A stretch of DNA of 47,381 nt, from assembly GCF_000333015.1 (NCBI RefSeq), contig NZ_BANT01000017.1:1-47381 (forward strand), given 5' to 3'. This document shows positions 34,070-44,544 of the stretch, one piece after another (the first letter of the stretch is position 1; each line of letters begins with the position of its first letter). The translations under genes were made by a program, and so were the position numbers. This DNA comes from Gordonia hirsuta DSM 44140 = NBRC 16056. Its GTDB lineage: Bacteria; Actinomycetota; Actinomycetes; Mycobacteriales; Mycobacteriaceae. The notes below the pieces were generated by a model. That model had not been told where the DNA came from and did no database searches. It was given only the letters and a program-made list of their open reading frames with translations.

Positions 34070-34858
34070 ATGAGCGAACTGACCACGCTGCACGACGACG
34101 GCGTCCTGGAACTGACCATCTCCCGTGACGGCGCGGGCAACTCCCTGGACCACGATGCCGTCCTGGCCGGTGCCGACGCCCTGCACCGGGTGATGCGCGG
34201 ACAACTGGATGCCCGCGCGGTCCTGCTGACCGGGCAGGGCAAGAACTTCTGCGCCGGCGGCAATGTCGCGAAGTTCGCCGCCGCCGATGACCGTCGCGCC
34301 TACCTGCGCGGTCTGGCACACGACCTCAACACCTTCGTCTCGGCGCTGTATGCCACGCAGCGACCCACCGTCGCCGCGGCGACCGGCTGGGCCGCCGGGG
34401 CCGGCATGTCCCTGGCCCTGCACGCCGACTTCGCCATCGGCGGCCCGAGCACCCGCATGCGTCCGGCCTACCCGGGCATCGGCCTGTCCCCCGACGGCGG
34501 CATGTCCTGGCTGCTGCCGCAGATCGTCGGTCTGGGCCGGGCCCGCACCATCCTGCTGCGCGACGAGGTCCTGGACGCACCGGCGCTGCTGGAGGCCTCC
34601 CTGCTCAGCGAGATCGTCGACGACGATCAGGTCCGCACCCGCGCCCGCGCGGTGGCCGCCGAACTCGCCGCCGGCCCGACCGGTTCCTATGCCGCGATCC
34701 GCCGGCTGCTACTGGCCTCGTCCTCGCACACCCTGGACGAGCAGTTGATCGCCGAAGCCGAGTCGATCGCCGATCTGTCCATCACCGGCGAAGGGGTCGA
34801 GGGCGTCGACGCCTTCCTGGCCAAGCGCATCCCGGACTTCCCCCGCGCCCGCGGCTGA
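34070..34858 (+). CDS. Enoyl-CoA hydratase/isomerase-family protein
   Basis: A 262-residue crotonase-fold protein. The oxyanion-hole segments are GKNFCAGGNVAKFAAADD and AATGWAAGAGMSLALHADFA. In canonical hydratases the catalytic Glu pair lies in the ANG.A.GGG/GLxPDxG region; here PGIGLSPDGGMSWLLPQIVG has Asp followed by Gly-Gly, which is closer to isomerase or hydrolase members. The reaction on the CoA thioester is therefore uncertain. It stands alone with its own leaderless-type promoter and is convergent with the lipoprotein gene, ending 3 bp from it. Confidence 0.85.
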   Translation: MSELTTLHDDGVLELTISRDGAGNSLDHDAVLAGADALHRVMRGQLDARAVLLTGQGKNFCAGGNVAKFAAADDRRAYLRGLAHDLNTFVSALYATQRPTVAAATGWAAGAGMSLALHADFAIGGPSTRMRPAYPGIGLSPDGGMSWLLPQIVGLGRARTILLRDEVLDAPALLEASLLSEIVDDDQVRTRARAVAAELAAGPTGSYAAIRRLLLASSSHTLDEQLIAEAESIADLSITGEGVEGVDAFLAKRIPDFPRARG

Positions 34859-34861
34859 AGC

Positions 34862-35359
34862 CTAGCTTCCTTCGGCGTATGCCGCCGCTCTGACCGCCAG
34901 CTCCGTTTCCGGATCGTCGGCGGTGACGATGATCGGGATGCCGCCGGGCAGAGACGATCCGGGCACCACCCACCGCACCGTCGTCACCGACGGCGTCGAG
35001 AAGAGTTGCTCATCGCAGCGGTGCCTCGCCCGGTTCTCGGTGTCGCCCACCCGCGCCGACATCGAACCCCGGCCGAGACAGGCCAGCGCGGCGGTGACCA
35101 CGACCATGCCGGGTTCGGCGTCATCGACCGGAAGGTGAACACCGGCCGCGCGCGTCCCGGCGGCGGTCTGCGAGGCCACCAGCTGGTAAGTCGTCCCGTC
35201 GACGTCCTCGGTCCGCGGGGACGGCTGCGCCTGCACCGCGTCCCGGAGCAGGGCCTGCCGGTCCACCGCGTCCGGCGATGACTCCGCACATCCGGTGCAG
35301 CCCAGCAGGATCGCGGCAGCGGCCAGTCCGCCGAGCCGGCGGCGCCGGCCAGCCGTCAC
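34862..35359 (-). CDS. Putative lipoprotein of unknown function
   Basis: A 165-residue protein with a basic start ([19 protein letters not shown]) and a lipobox-like GCTGCAESS, so lipid attachment at the first or second Cys is likely. The mature part is small and beta-rich, with a Cys pair ([17 protein letters not shown]). The GTG start at 35359 overlaps the ung stop by GTGA, so it is translated with ung. I do not recognise the family. Confidence 0.65.
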   Translation of the reverse strand: MTAGRRRRLGGLAAAAILLGCTGCAESSPDAVDRQALLRDAVQAQPSPRTEDVDGTTYQLVASQTAAGTRAAGVHLPVDDAEPGMVVVTAALACLGRGSMSARVGDTENRARHRCDEQLFSTPSVTTVRWVVPGSSLPGGIPIIVTADDPETELAVRAAAYAEGS

Positions 35360-36033
35360 GACGGCAGCTGCCAGTCGACCGGCTCGCAACCCAGATCCGC
35401 CAGCTCGTCGTTGGCCCGGCTGAACGGGCGAGACCCGAAGAAGCCGCGCGAGGCCGACAGCGGCGACGGATGCACCGACTCGATGATCGGCACATCGGGC
35501 AGCCACTGTGCGACGGATCGGGCATCGTTGCCCCACAGGATCGCCACCAGCGGCTCGTCCCGGGCGGCCAACGCCTTGATGGCGCATTCGGTGACGTCCT
35601 CCCAGCCTTTGCCGCGGTGACCGCCGGCATTGCCCGGCTCCACGGTGAGGACCCGGTTGAGCAGCAGCACGCCCTGATCGGCCCACGGACTCAGATCGCC
35701 GTCGGCCGGCGGCGGGAAGCCCAGATCGTCGACGTATTCCTTGTAGATGTTGATCAGCGATTTCGGCAGCGGGCGCACCGCCGGCGCCACCGAGAAGCTC
35801 AGGCCCACCGCATGCCCGGGGGTGGGATAGGGATCCTGTCCCACGATCAGCACCCGGACCTGATCGAACGGGCGGGTGAACGCCCGCAGCACATTCGCTC
35901 CGGCGGGCAGATAGCCGCGCCCGGCGGTGTTCTCGGCGCGCAGAAACTCGCCCATCGCGGTGATGCGGTCGGCGACCGGTGCCAGCGCCTGTGCCCAGCC
36001 CGGATCGATCAGTTCGGCCAACGGTGTCGCCAT
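35356..36033 (-). CDS. ung: Uracil-DNA glycosylase, family 1
   Basis: A 225-residue enzyme removing uracil from DNA. The water-activating motif is [20 protein letters not shown] (Asp in GQDPY), followed by [20 protein letters not shown] and the DNA-intercalation loop [21 protein letters not shown] at 36033 gives the normal length; the in-frame upstream extension runs into the carbonic-anhydrase gene, whose stop is 8 bp away. Mycobacteria have ung in the same neighbourhood as recG and thiL. Confidence 0.96.
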   Translation of the reverse strand: MATPLAELIDPGWAQALAPVADRITAMGEFLRAENTAGRGYLPAGANVLRAFTRPFDQVRVLIVGQDPYPTPGHAVGLSFSVAPAVRPLPKSLINIYKEYVDDLGFPPPADGDLSPWADQGVLLLNRVLTVEPGNAGGHRGKGWEDVTECAIKALAARDEPLVAILWGNDARSVAQWLPDVPIIESVHPSPLSASRGFFGSRPFSRANDELADLGCEPVDWQLPS

Positions 36034-36041
36034 CGGTGCGG

Positions 36042-36572
36042 TCAGTCCTGTGCGTCGAGACGACGCAGATCGCGCGCGTAGTACTGCGCGTTCTGGAAGT
36101 ACAGTTCGACGTTGTCGACCAGGTGGCCTTCGGGAACCTCGACGCCCTCGCGCACCTTCGCCGGGATCCCCACCGCCATCGACCGGGCCGGGATCTGCGA
36201 CTTGTACGGCACCACCGCACCGGCGCCGACGATGCTGCCGTCGCCGACGGTGGAACCGTTGAGTACCACCGAACCGGAGGCGATGAGCACATCGTCGCCG
36301 ACCACCGCGCCCTCCACGTGCGCGTTGTGGCCCACCACGCAGCCGGCGCCGAGCACGGTCGGCTCGGTGAATGTGCAGTGGATGACGGCCCCGTCCTGGA
36401 TATTGGTGCGGTCCCCCACGGTGATGGTGCCGTAGTCGCCGCGCAGCACCGCGCCCGGCCACACCGAGACGCCGTCGCCGAGCGTGACATCTCCGATCAC
36501 GGTCGCATCGGGGTGGATGTAGACATCCTTGCCGAGTACGGGTTCACGGTCACCGAGCGCATAGACAGCCAT
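36042..36572 (-). CDS. Gamma-carbonic-anhydrase-like hexapeptide-repeat protein
   Basis: A 176-residue left-handed beta-helix protein: [20 protein letters not shown] then [26 protein letters not shown] and [20 protein letters not shown]. The three metal-binding His of gamma carbonic anhydrases are present (AVIHC, VVGHN, NAHVE). Related proteins (YrdA, PaaY) have weak or no anhydrase activity, so CO2 hydration is possible but not certain. Confidence 0.87.
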   Translation of the reverse strand: MAVYALGDREPVLGKDVYIHPDATVIGDVTLGDGVSVWPGAVLRGDYGTITVGDRTNIQDGAVIHCTFTEPTVLGAGCVVGHNAHVEGAVVGDDVLIASGSVVLNGSTVGDGSIVGAGAVVPYKSQIPARSMAVGIPAKVREGVEVPEGHLVDNVELYFQNAQYYARDLRRLDAQD

Positions 36573-36589
36573 GGCCCGATCTAACCAGG

Positions 36590-37150
36590 TCAGTTGTCGC
36601 CGAAGTCCAGGGGTGCCGACGGCAGCTCCCCGGCCAGTCCGGAGATCTTGGTCAGCGGACCGTTCCCGGCGCCCGAGGGCACCCACACCGCGATGTACGG
36701 GCGACGATCCACCAGCACGTAGGCCTGGCCGCGCGATTCGTCGGTGTCGGTCATGAACCACTGCTCGTTGTTGATCACCTGCAGCGAACTGGTCGGCGCC
36801 AGCGCCTCCGGCCGGGCGACGCCGCAGCGGAAGACCAGCGGGTCGGGCGACTGCTCGTTCTCCGAGGACGTCCAGCGCACGGTGTTCCCTTCGACGCTCT
36901 TGCCGCCGTACTCGCCGAAGGATTCGGGTAGCTGCGCGATCAGCGGTCCGCACCGCTCGGCCGCTTCGGTCGAGGTTGCATAGGAATCGACCGGAATCTT
37001 CTCGGCCTCTTTGGTCTTGAGCATCGCGAAGACGATGAACCCGATGATGACCATCGTCGGGATCGTCGCCAGGGTGGCGATCAGCGCCGGAGACAGCCGA
37101 TACGGTTCGCTGTCGGCGGGCGGCGTCGGCGCCGGCTCACTCTCACTCAT
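36590..37150 (-). CDS. DUF3515-family membrane-anchored protein
   Basis: A 186-residue protein with a single N-terminal helix (about 24-45, LIATLATIPTMVIIGFIVFA) and an exported domain with two Cys (AAERCGPLIAQLP, LVFRCGVARPEALAP) and TKISGLAGELPSAPLDFGDN at the end. The pattern RCGxxxPxxLxPTSxLxxINxxxW is the DUF3515 signature seen beside thiL in mycobacteria. Function unknown. It is divergent from thiL with 34 bp between starts. Confidence 0.82.
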   Translation of the reverse strand: MSESEPAPTPPADSEPYRLSPALIATLATIPTMVIIGFIVFAMLKTKEAEKIPVDSYATSTEAAERCGPLIAQLPESFGEYGGKSVEGNTVRWTSSENEQSPDPLVFRCGVARPEALAPTSSLQVINNEQWFMTDTDESRGQAYVLVDRRPYIAVWVPSGAGNGPLTKISGLAGELPSAPLDFGDN

Positions 37151-37171
37151 GGGCACCAGCCTAGCGAGGCG

Positions 37172-37177
37172 TAACAT
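37172..37177 (+). promoter_or_regulatory. -10 box for a leaderless thiL mRNA
   Basis: TAACAT fits TAnnnT and ends 7 nt before the GTG at 37185. It decides the thiL start, since no ribosome-binding site precedes that codon. Confidence 0.5.
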
Positions 37178-37184
37178 CAGCGCC

Positions 37185-38198
37185 GTGCACCAGGAGCAGG
37201 GTCGGGTCCGTCCGGGCGCCACCGTCGGCGAGGTCGGTGAGCGAGCCCTGATCGCGTTGTTCACCGCCGCCGCCGCCGGCTCGTCCGACGATGTGGTAAT
37301 CGGTTCCGGTGACGACGCCGCCGTCCTGGCCGGCGGCGGCGCCGTGGTGGTGAGCACCGATACCGCGGTGGCCGGACGGCACTTCCGCTTCGACTGGTCC
37401 ACCGCCGAGCAGATCGGAGCGCGCGCGGTGGTGCAGAGCGCCGCCGATATCGCGGCGATGGGCGGCACGCTGACCGGGACCGTCGTCTCGATCGGCTGCC
37501 CGCCGGAGACACCGGTACCGCGGGTGCTGGCCCTCAACGCCGGGATCGTCGCCCAGACCCACCGGCTGGGCGGGCGGGTCCTCGGCGGAGACCTGGTCTC
37601 GGCGCCGTCGGTGATCCTGACCGTCACCTCGCTGGGCACCCTGTCCGGGACGGCCCCGGTGACTCTGGCCGGTGCCCGCGCCGGCGACGTCCTGGCCGTC
37701 AGCGGCCCGCTGGGCGGTGCCGCCGCCGGTCTGGCGGTGCTCTCGGCGATCGAGAACGGCGCCGATCCGGTTCTGGCCGCACGGTTCCCGCAGTTGGTGC
37801 AGGCCTACCGGCTGCCGCAGCCGGATCTGGCGCAGGGCCCGATCGCCGCCCGGGCCGGGGCGCACGCGATGACCGACATCTCCGACGCCCTGGTGGAAGA
37901 GATCATCACCATGTCCGCCGGGTCGGGGTTGCACCTGGACGTCGAGTCGGCGATGGTGCCACGGCCGGCCGGACTCGACGAGCTGGCCGCCGAACTCGGC
38001 GTGGACCCGGTGCGCTGGGCGCTGACCGGCGGCGAAGATCACCAGTTGCTGGCCGCGTTCGCCCCGGGAGGGGTTCCCGGCGGCTGGACCGTGGTCGGCA
38101 CCGTTGCGGCCCCGGCAGCCGGACGGCCGGCAGCCGCCACCGTCGACGGCGCCACCGCCGACGGACTGCACGGCTGGCAGTCGTTCAGCGAGGCCTGA
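37185..38198 (+). CDS. thiL: Thiamine-monophosphate kinase
   Basis: A 337-residue ATP-dependent kinase converting thiamine monophosphate to the diphosphate cofactor. VVIGSGDDAAVLAGGGAVVV and STDTAVAGRHFRFDW hold the metal-binding Asp residues, then VVQSAADIAAMGG, DISDALVEEII and the GGEDHQLLAAF motif. The GTG start at 37185 is supported by the leaderless -10 box; the upstream frame to 37011 is antisense to the DUF3515 gene. Confidence 0.95.
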   Translation: MHQEQGRVRPGATVGEVGERALIALFTAAAAGSSDDVVIGSGDDAAVLAGGGAVVVSTDTAVAGRHFRFDWSTAEQIGARAVVQSAADIAAMGGTLTGTVVSIGCPPETPVPRVLALNAGIVAQTHRLGGRVLGGDLVSAPSVILTVTSLGTLSGTAPVTLAGARAGDVLAVSGPLGGAAAGLAVLSAIENGADPVLAARFPQLVQAYRLPQPDLAQGPIAARAGAHAMTDISDALVEEIITMSAGSGLHLDVESAMVPRPAGLDELAAELGVDPVRWALTGGEDHQLLAAFAPGGVPGGWTVVGTVAAPAAGRPAAATVDGATADGLHGWQSFSEA

Positions 38199-38213
38199 TC
38201 CGGACCTGCCTGC

Positions 38214-39212
38214 TCAGACCTCGGGTTTGATGGTGCGGCCCAGCAGCATACCCACCATGTCCTGCACCGGCATCCCCTCGTGGCATACCCGGTACACCGC
38301 ATCGGTGAGCGGCATCTCCACGTCGTACTGGTGGGCCAGGGCGCGCACCGAACGGCACGACTTCACGCCCTCGGCGACCTGCCCGTGGGTGGCCGCCTGC
38401 GCCTCCTCCAGCGTCGCCCCCTCGCCCAGCCGGGCCCCGAAGGTCCGATTGCGCGACAGCGGCGACGAGCAGGTGGCGACCAGGTCACCGATCCCGGCCA
38501 GTCCGGCCAGGGTGCGCACATCGGCGCCCATCGCGATGCCCAGCCGCATAGTCTCGGCGAGTCCGCGAGTGATCAGGGTGGCCAGGGTGTTCTCGCCGAA
38601 ACCCATTCCGGCGGCCATTCCGCAGGCCAGGGCGATCACGTTCTTGGCGGCGCCGCCGATCTCCACGCCGATCACATCGGTGTTGGTGTACGGCCGGAAG
38701 TAGGGCGCGGCGAAGGCGTGCTGCAGCCGCTTGGCGACGTCCTCGTCGATACAGGCGATGACGGTAGCCGCCGGCTGCTCCTCGGCGATCTCGCGCGCCA
38801 GGTTCGGTCCGGACAGCACCGCGATCCGGTCGTCGGGCAGGTCGGCGACCTCCTTGATCACCTGGCTCATCCGTTCGCCGCTGCTGACCTCGACCCCTTT
38901 GGCCAGGGACACCAGCACCGAGCCTTCGGGCAGGTGCGGCTTCCACTGCGCCAAGTTCTCGCGCAGCACCTGCGAGGGGACCGCGCACACCACGATCTCC
39001 TTATCGGCCAGGGCCTCCTCGATCGAGGTGACGGCCCGGAGTCCGTCCGGCAGCCGGATGCCCGGCAGGTAGCCGGCGTTCTCCCGGTCACGGTTGATCG
39101 CCTCGGCGCGCTCGGCTTGGCGGGCCCACATGGTGACATCGTTACCGGCATCGGCGAGGATCTTCGCCACCGCCGTCCCCCAGGACCCCGAACCCATCAC
39201 TACCGCTCGCAC
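38214..39212 (-). CDS. gpsA: Glycerol-3-phosphate dehydrogenase [NAD(P)+]
   Basis: About 332 residues. The Rossmann motif is [20 protein letters not shown], followed by [12 protein letters not shown], the catalytic Lys region [18 protein letters not shown] and [14 protein letters not shown] near the C-terminus. It makes sn-glycerol 3-phosphate for phospholipids. GTG at 39212 is chosen because GAGGAG lies 7 nt upstream; ATG at 39227 is in frame five codons earlier but has a weaker site. In mycobacteria ddlA usually lies next to gpsA toward thiL; here only 15 bp separate gpsA and thiL stops. Confidence 0.95.
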   Translation of the reverse strand: MRAVVMGSGSWGTAVAKILADAGNDVTMWARQAERAEAINRDRENAGYLPGIRLPDGLRAVTSIEEALADKEIVVCAVPSQVLRENLAQWKPHLPEGSVLVSLAKGVEVSSGERMSQVIKEVADLPDDRIAVLSGPNLAREIAEEQPAATVIACIDEDVAKRLQHAFAAPYFRPYTNTDVIGVEIGGAAKNVIALACGMAAGMGFGENTLATLITRGLAETMRLGIAMGADVRTLAGLAGIGDLVATCSSPLSRNRTFGARLGEGATLEEAQAATHGQVAEGVKSCRSVRALAHQYDVEMPLTDAVYRVCHEGMPVQDMVGMLLGRTIKPEV

Positions 39213-39358
39213 CGAATCACTCCTCATCTCTGCTGAGCACTGGCCAGCTCGGGCCAGGCGTCGACGTGGGGCCAAGCCTAGTCGCCGACGGCCCGGCGAA
39301 CCGGCGAATCGGCACCCGCGCTGGCCCGCGGTGGGTCCGGGCGGGCACGATGGTTCCC

Positions 39359-40048
39359 ATGGCGCCCAGCTCCCCCGCATTCCCCGACCTCACGGTGGTG
39401 CTGGCGCTCAAGCAGCTGCGCGATGCCAAGAGCAGACTGACCCATCCGGCGGTAACGCATCGGCAGGCCCTGGTGCTGGCCATGTTCACCGATACCGTGC
39501 TCGCCGCTCAGGCCGTGCGGCCGGGCCGGATCGTGGTGGTCAGCCCCGATCCGGCGGTGCGCGAGCATGCGCGCGCCCTGGGTGTGCAGACCGTCGACGA
39601 ACCGGCCGGCGGCGGGCTCAATGCGGCGCTGGTGCACGGGGCGGCCGGGGCGCCCGGGGCGGTGGCCTTTCTGCAGGCCGATCTGCCAGCATTGCGCGCC
39701 GGATCCCTGCAGCAGGCGCTGACCGCGGCCGGCGATCACCCGGCGGCATTCGTCGCCGACCGGGAGGGCAGCGGTACGACGCTGCTGGTCCGGGCGCACC
39801 GGACGGCTCTGCACCCGTCGTTCGGCCCCGGGTCGGCGCAAGCCCATCGCCGGGCCGGCGCCGTCGAACTCGATCCCGCACACCGGCGGTGGCCGGACCT
39901 GCGCCGCGATGCCGACACCGTCGAGGATCTGGCGGCGTGTGCGGCGCTGGGCCTGGGCAGCTGCTCGCAGCAGGTGCTGTCGTCGTCGGTGTCGCCGTCG
40001 TCCACTCGGAGGCCCGCACGCGCCAGCAGCGGCGATAGGGAACAATGA
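39359..40048 (+). CDS. fbiD: FbiD/CofC-type phosphoenolpyruvate or 2-phospho-L-lactate guanylyltransferase
   Basis: A 229-residue nucleotidyltransferase of coenzyme F420 synthesis: [20 protein letters not shown] at the start, [20 protein letters not shown] in the middle and [18 protein letters not shown] with the metal-binding Asp. Mycobacterial FbiD uses phosphoenolpyruvate and GTP, and its gene lies between gpsA and ppk1 as here. ATG at 39350 three codons upstream is an equal alternative. The last 25 residues are a Ser-rich tail that overlaps the ppk1 start region. Confidence 0.88.
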   Translation: MAPSSPAFPDLTVVLALKQLRDAKSRLTHPAVTHRQALVLAMFTDTVLAAQAVRPGRIVVVSPDPAVREHARALGVQTVDEPAGGGLNAALVHGAAGAPGAVAFLQADLPALRAGSLQQALTAAGDHPAAFVADREGSGTTLLVRAHRTALHPSFGPGSAQAHRRAGAVELDPAHRRWPDLRRDADTVEDLAACAALGLGSCSQQVLSSSVSPSSTRRPARASSGDREQ

Positions 40049-40049
40049 G

Positions 40050-42251
40050 GTGGTGACCGCCACGGATCAGACCACCGAAGAATCCCGCAGGGAACTGCCT
40101 GCCGCACTGCCGGCGGCGACCATCGACCCCGACGAGTCGGCCGATCTGCCCGCGGAACGCTACTTCAACCGGGAACTGAGTTGGCTGGACTTCAATTCGC
40201 GGGTGCTCGCCCTGGCCGAAGACACCTCGCTGCCGCTGCTGGAGCGCGCCAAGTTCCTGGCGATCTTCGCCTCCAATCTCGACGAGTTCTTCATGGTCCG
40301 GGTGGCCGGGCTCAAACGACGCGACGACACCGGACTGTCGGTGCGCTCGGCCGACGGCCGCTCCCCGCGCGAGCAGCTGCAGATGATCGCCGCGCGCACG
40401 CAGAAGATCGTCGACCGGCACGCCCGCGTCTACCTCGAGTCGGTGCAGCCGGAGCTGGATGCGGCCGGTGTGCACATCGCCGATTGGGACGATCTGAGCT
40501 CGAGCCAGCAGGATCGGCTGCGCGAATACTTCCACAACGAGCTGTTCCCGATCCTCACCCCGCTCGCGGTGGATCCGGCGCATCCGTTCCCGTACATCAG
40601 CGGTCTGTCCCTGAATCTGGCGGTGACGGTGCGCGATGAGGGCAGTGAGGGCGGCGAACACTTCGCCCGGGTCAAGGTTCCCAACAACATCAACCGGTTC
40701 ATCCGCGTCGACAAGCTGCGGTCGGCCGGTGAGCGCACCGGCTCCGACGACGGGCACCAGCCGGCGATCTTCCTGCCGCTGGAGAAGTTGATCGCGGCTA
40801 ATCTGGAGTTCTTGTTCCCGGGCATGCACGTGGTGGAGCACCACGTCTTCCGGGTGACCCGCAACGCCGACTTCGAGGTCGACGAGGACCGCGACGAGGA
40901 TCTACTGCAGGCCCTCGAACGCGAATTGGCCCGCCGCCGGTTCGGTTCGCCGGTGCGGCTGGAAGTCGGCGACGATATGACCGAGCACATGCTCGAGCTG
41001 CTGCTGCGGGAGCTCGACGTGAACCCGGCCGATGTGATCCAGGTGCCCGGCCTGCTGGATCTGACCGCGCTGTTCGAGATCTACGGCATCGACCGCCCGC
41101 AGCTCAAGGAGCGGCCCTTCGTCCCGAAGACGCACCCGGCCTTCGCCGAGGGCGAGACGCCCAAGAGCATCTTCGCCACCCTGCAGGAGGGCGATGTGCT
41201 GGTGCATCACCCCTACGACAGCTTCTCCACCAGCGTGCAGCGCTTCATCGAACAGGCCGCCGCCGACCCGCATGTGCTGGCGATCAAACAGACCCTGTAC
41301 CGCACCTCCGGCGACTCCCCCATCGTCGACGCGCTGATCGACGCCGCCGCGGCCGGCAAGCAGGTGGTGGCGCTGGTGGAGCTCAAGGCCCGGTTCGACG
41401 AGCAGGCCAACATCAAGTGGGCGCGCAAACTCGAGCAGTCCGGCGTGCACGTGGTCTACGGACTGGTCGGTCTCAAGACGCACTGCAAGACCTGCCTGGT
41501 GGTCCGCCGGGAGGGGTCGGCGATCCGTCGCTACTGCCACATCGGCACCGGCAACTACAACCCGAAGACCGCCCGCCTGTACGAGGACGTGGGCCTGTTC
41601 ACCGCGGCCCCGGAACTGGGTGCGGACCTGACGGACCTGTTCAACACGCTCACCGGCTACTCACGCAAGCACGAGTACCGGAATCTTCTGGTGGCCCCGC
41701 ACGGTATCCGCACCGGCATCATCGAGCGGATCGAGGCCGAAGTGGCTGCGCACCGGGCCGGTGATCCGACCGCGCGCATCCAGCTGAAGGCCAATGCGCT
41801 GGTCGACGAGCAGGTGATCGATGCGCTCTACCGCGCCTCGCAGGCCGGGGTGCCGGTGGACATCTTCGTCCGCGGCATCTGTGCCCTGCGGCCGGGGGTG
41901 CCGGGACTCAGTGAGAACATCACCGTCCGCTCGATTCTGGGCGAGTTCCTGGAGCATTCGCGGATCATCGTCTTCGGTTCGAGCCAGGAGTACTGGATCG
42001 GCAGCGCCGACATGATGCACCGCAACCTGGACCGCCGTGTCGAGGTGATGGTGCAGGTGCGTGACCACCGGCTTACCGCCGACCTGCAGGAGATCTTCGA
42101 TTCGGCATTCGATCCGCGGACCCGCTGCTGGGAGTTGCAGCCCGACGGCACCTGGACCGCTTCCCCGGCCGCAGGTGTGGAGGTGCGCGACCACCAGCGG
42201 CGGTTGATGACCCGCAGTCGCCGCGACTCCGATTCGGGTGCGGCCACATGA
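40050..42251 (+). CDS. ppk1: Polyphosphate kinase 1
   Basis: A 733-residue enzyme that reversibly makes polyphosphate from ATP. The N-domain opens [20 protein letters not shown], and the two catalytic His are in [16 protein letters not shown] and [20 protein letters not shown], with [20 protein letters not shown] ahead of them. Two adjacent GTG codons (40050 and 40053) are possible starts; AGGGA about 9 nt before the first favours it. It overlaps the mutT1 start by 4 nt (ATGA). Confidence 0.96.
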   Translation: MVTATDQTTEESRRELPAALPAATIDPDESADLPAERYFNRELSWLDFNSRVLALAEDTSLPLLERAKFLAIFASNLDEFFMVRVAGLKRRDDTGLSVRSADGRSPREQLQMIAARTQKIVDRHARVYLESVQPELDAAGVHIADWDDLSSSQQDRLREYFHNELFPILTPLAVDPAHPFPYISGLSLNLAVTVRDEGSEGGEHFARVKVPNNINRFIRVDKLRSAGERTGSDDGHQPAIFLPLEKLIAANLEFLFPGMHVVEHHVFRVTRNADFEVDEDRDEDLLQALERELARRRFGSPVRLEVGDDMTEHMLELLLRELDVNPADVIQVPGLLDLTALFEIYGIDRPQLKERPFVPKTHPAFAEGETPKSIFATLQEGDVLVHHPYDSFSTSVQRFIEQAAADPHVLAIKQTLYRTSGDSPIVDALIDAAAAGKQVVALVELKARFDEQANIKWARKLEQSGVHVVYGLVGLKTHCKTCLVVRREGSAIRRYCHIGTGNYNPKTARLYEDVGLFTAAPELGADLTDLFNTLTGYSRKHEYRNLLVAPHGIRTGIIERIEAEVAAHRAGDPTARIQLKANALVDEQVIDALYRASQAGVPVDIFVRGICALRPGVPGLSENITVRSILGEFLEHSRIIVFGSSQEYWIGSADMMHRNLDRRVEVMVQVRDHRLTADLQEIFDSAFDPRTRCWELQPDGTWTASPAAGVEVRDHQRRLMTRSRRDSDSGAAT

Positions 42252-43165
42252 GTAGCACCGTGTGGGCCGCCGGCGGGGTGCTGTGGCGGACCTCGGCGCC
42301 CGGCAAGCTCGAGGTGGCCGTCGTGCACCGCGGCCGGTACGATGACTGGTCGCTGCCCAAGGGCAAGGCGCACAGCGGCGAGTTGATGGTGTCCACTGCG
42401 GCCCGGGAGATGACCGAGGAGACCGGCTTCGAGTGCCGGGTCGGCCGCGAACTGGGCGTCATGCGGTATGCCCTCAAATCCGGAACCCCGAAAAAGGTCT
42501 ACTACTGGTCGATGGAGTCCACCGGCGGGCGTTTCGTCTCCAATCACGAGACCGACGACATCCAGTGGCTGACGATCGCGGGCGCTCAGCGCACCGTGTC
42601 CTACGACGCCGACCGTCAGATCCTGGAATCCTTTGCCGCTCAGCCGGATCCGGAACTGCATCAGTTCATCGTCGTTCGGCATGCGAAGGCGGGACGACGG
42701 TCCCGTTTCACCGGCGACGACACTGCGCGGCCGCTGGATGCCATCGGGCAGATCCAGGCCGACGCGATGGTGCCGCTGCTGGGCCTGTTCGGCGTCCGTC
42801 ATCTGCACGCGGCAGACCGGCTGCGGTGCGTGCAGACACTGGCGCCGCTGGCTCAGGAATTGCGCACCGACATCGTCTCCGAACCCCTGTTGACCGAGGA
42901 GGCCTACCTGGCCGACCCCGATGCGTCCTACGCACGGCTGCGCGAATTGTCGGTGACCGGCGGCCGCGGGCACGGGGTCACCGCGGTGTGCAGTCAGGGC
43001 AGGGCCATCGCGCCGCTGCTGAACCGCTGGGCCGACGAGACCGGAGTCGAACTGCCCGCGTCACGCAATCGAAAGGGCAGCATCTGGGTGCTCAGCCTGC
43101 ACGGCGATCGCCTGGTCCAAGCCGACCATCTGCCCAGCCCGCTGCCCGGAAAGAGCGGTCACTGA
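42248..43165 (+). CDS. mutT1: MutT1-like two-domain NUDIX hydrolase and histidine phosphatase
   Basis: A 305-residue fusion. The NUDIX box [20 protein letters not shown] plus TG matches Gx5Ex7REUXEEXG exactly, near residues 40-62. The C-terminal half is a histidine phosphatase domain with the phospho-His in [15 protein letters not shown]. Mycobacterial MutT1 degrades 8-oxo-dGTP and diadenosine polyphosphates and lies after ppk1 as here. It is coupled to ppk1 by ATGA and converges with hupB. Confidence 0.93.
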   Translation: MSSTVWAAGGVLWRTSAPGKLEVAVVHRGRYDDWSLPKGKAHSGELMVSTAAREMTEETGFECRVGRELGVMRYALKSGTPKKVYYWSMESTGGRFVSNHETDDIQWLTIAGAQRTVSYDADRQILESFAAQPDPELHQFIVVRHAKAGRRSRFTGDDTARPLDAIGQIQADAMVPLLGLFGVRHLHAADRLRCVQTLAPLAQELRTDIVSEPLLTEEAYLADPDASYARLRELSVTGGRGHGVTAVCSQGRAIAPLLNRWADETGVELPASRNRKGSIWVLSLHGDRLVQADHLPSPLPGKSGH

Positions 43166-43187
43166 CATCCGTCGGGTCCGGCGGTGA

Positions 43188-43817
43188 CTAGTTCCCCGGC
43201 GCGGCCTTCTTCGCGGGGCTGGCCTTCGTCGCGGGGCTGCTCTTCTTCGCGGCGGCAGTCTTCTTCGCGGCGGCAGTCTTCTTCGCGGCAGTGGCCTTCT
43301 TCGCGGCGGCAGTCTTCTTCGCGGCGGCAGTCTTCTTCGCGACGGCAGTCTTCTTGGCCGCTGTCGTCTTCTTGGCTGCAGTGGTCGTCTTCTTCGCCGG
43401 AGCAGCCTTCGTCGCCGGTGCAGCCTTTTTGGCCGCCGGTGCTGTCTTCTTGGCCGGAGCAGTCTTCTTCGCCGCAGCGGTCTTCTTGGCCGGGTCCTCG
43501 CTGACCCGCTTCACCGCCGGCTCGCCCTTCCGCAACTTGCGGCGGCCGGCGATGATCTCCTTGAACTGCGCACCGGGCCGGAATGCCGGAATGGAGGTGG
43601 CGCCCACCTTGACCGTTTCACCGGTGCGCGGATTGCGGGCGACCCGGGCGGCCCGCCGCCGCTTCTCGAAGACGCCGAAACCGGTGATCGTGACGCTCTC
43701 ACCCTTGTTCACGGCACGAACGATCGTATCGATCAAGGTCTCGACGGCTTCGGTGGCGGTCTTGCGGTCGGCATCGAGGCGCTTGGTCAGCTCGTCGATG
43801 AGTTGGGCCTTGTTCAT
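43188..43817 (-). CDS. hupB: Nucleoid protein HU with long Lys/Ala/Pro tail
   Basis: A 209-residue HU homologue. Residues 1-95 are a standard HU fold ([60 protein letters not shown]). The C-terminal 110 residues are KKTAAA and PAKKTAP repeats, the histone-H1-like tail of actinobacterial HupB that compacts DNA and is a target of acetylation. It has its own upstream region of over 100 bp before leuD. Confidence 0.95.
   Translation of the reverse strand: MNKAQLIDELTKRLDADRKTATEAVETLIDTIVRAVNKGESVTITGFGVFEKRRRAARVARNPRTGETVKVGATSIPAFRPGAQFKEIIAGRRKLRKGEPAVKRVSEDPAKKTAAAKKTAPAKKTAPAAKKAAPATKAAPAKKTTTAAKKTTAAKKTAVAKKTAAAKKTAAAKKATAAKKTAAAKKTAAAKKSSPATKASPAKKAAPGN
43225..43490 (-). repeat. In-frame 18-bp-type repeats encoding the HupB tail
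   Basis: Units of TTCTTCGCGGCGGCAGTC (coding strand KKTAAA) recur with small variations, some copies identical, between about 43225 and 43490. Unit lengths are multiples of three, so slippage would change tail length without frameshift. Confidence 0.7.
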
Positions 43818-43923
43818 GCGTTCCTCCGCGTGAGAAATGGTGTCACTGGTCGAACCAGTTATTGCTCACGGTAAACGGCGCCGAACGCATGCGGGGCGCA
43901 ATCGGGGCGATGACGCCCGAGTT

Positions 43924-44514
43924 TCAGGGCAGGGTGACCGGCTTAAACGCCGGGCGCTTCTGCTCGAATTCGGTGATTGCGTCGACCTCACGCAGAGTCA
44001 GACCGATGTCGTCGAGGCCTTCCATCAACCGCCAGCGGGTGTAGTCGTCGATCTGCAGGGGCACCACCAGATCGCCGGCAGTGACCGTGCGAGTCTCCAG
44101 ATCGACCGTCAGCTCCAGCCCTGGTTCGGCCTCCAGCCGCTTCCACAGCAGCTCGACGTCGGCCTGATCCACCTGTGCCGCAACGAGTCCGGACTTTCCG
44201 GCATTACCGCGGAAGATGTCGGCGAAGCGCGAGGAGATCACCACGCGGAAACCGAAGTCCATCAACGCCCAGACTGCGTGCTCGCGCGAGGAGCCGGTGC
44301 CGAAGTCCGGCCCGGCCACCAGGACCGAACCCGAGCTCCACGGTTCGGAGTTGAGGATGAAGTCCGGATCGCCGCGCCAGGCGGAGAACAGTCCGTCCTC
44401 GAAGCCGGTTCGGGTGACCCGCTTGAGGAAGACCGCCGGGATGATCTGGTCGGTGTCAACGTTGCTGCGCTGCAACGGAACTCCGATTCCGGTGTGAGTG
44501 ATGAAAGCTTCCAT
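43924..44514 (-). CDS. leuD: 3-isopropylmalate dehydratase small subunit
   Basis: A 196-residue swivel domain: [20 protein letters not shown], then [20 protein letters not shown] (the GSSREHA substrate loop) and [20 protein letters not shown]. With LeuC it isomerises 2- to 3-isopropylmalate in leucine synthesis. It starts 30 bp after the leuC stop; the two form an operon. Confidence 0.97.
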   Translation of the reverse strand: MEAFITHTGIGVPLQRSNVDTDQIIPAVFLKRVTRTGFEDGLFSAWRGDPDFILNSEPWSSGSVLVAGPDFGTGSSREHAVWALMDFGFRVVISSRFADIFRGNAGKSGLVAAQVDQADVELLWKRLEAEPGLELTVDLETRTVTAGDLVVPLQIDDYTRWRLMEGLDDIGLTLREVDAITEFEQKRPAFKPVTLP

Positions 44515-44544
44515 GATCGTCTCTTCTCGAAAGTCGCAGCGGGG

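Noticed and set aside
43225..43490. CRISPR-like short repeats
   Set aside because: They are in-frame Lys/Ala codon repeats in hupB without unique spacers.
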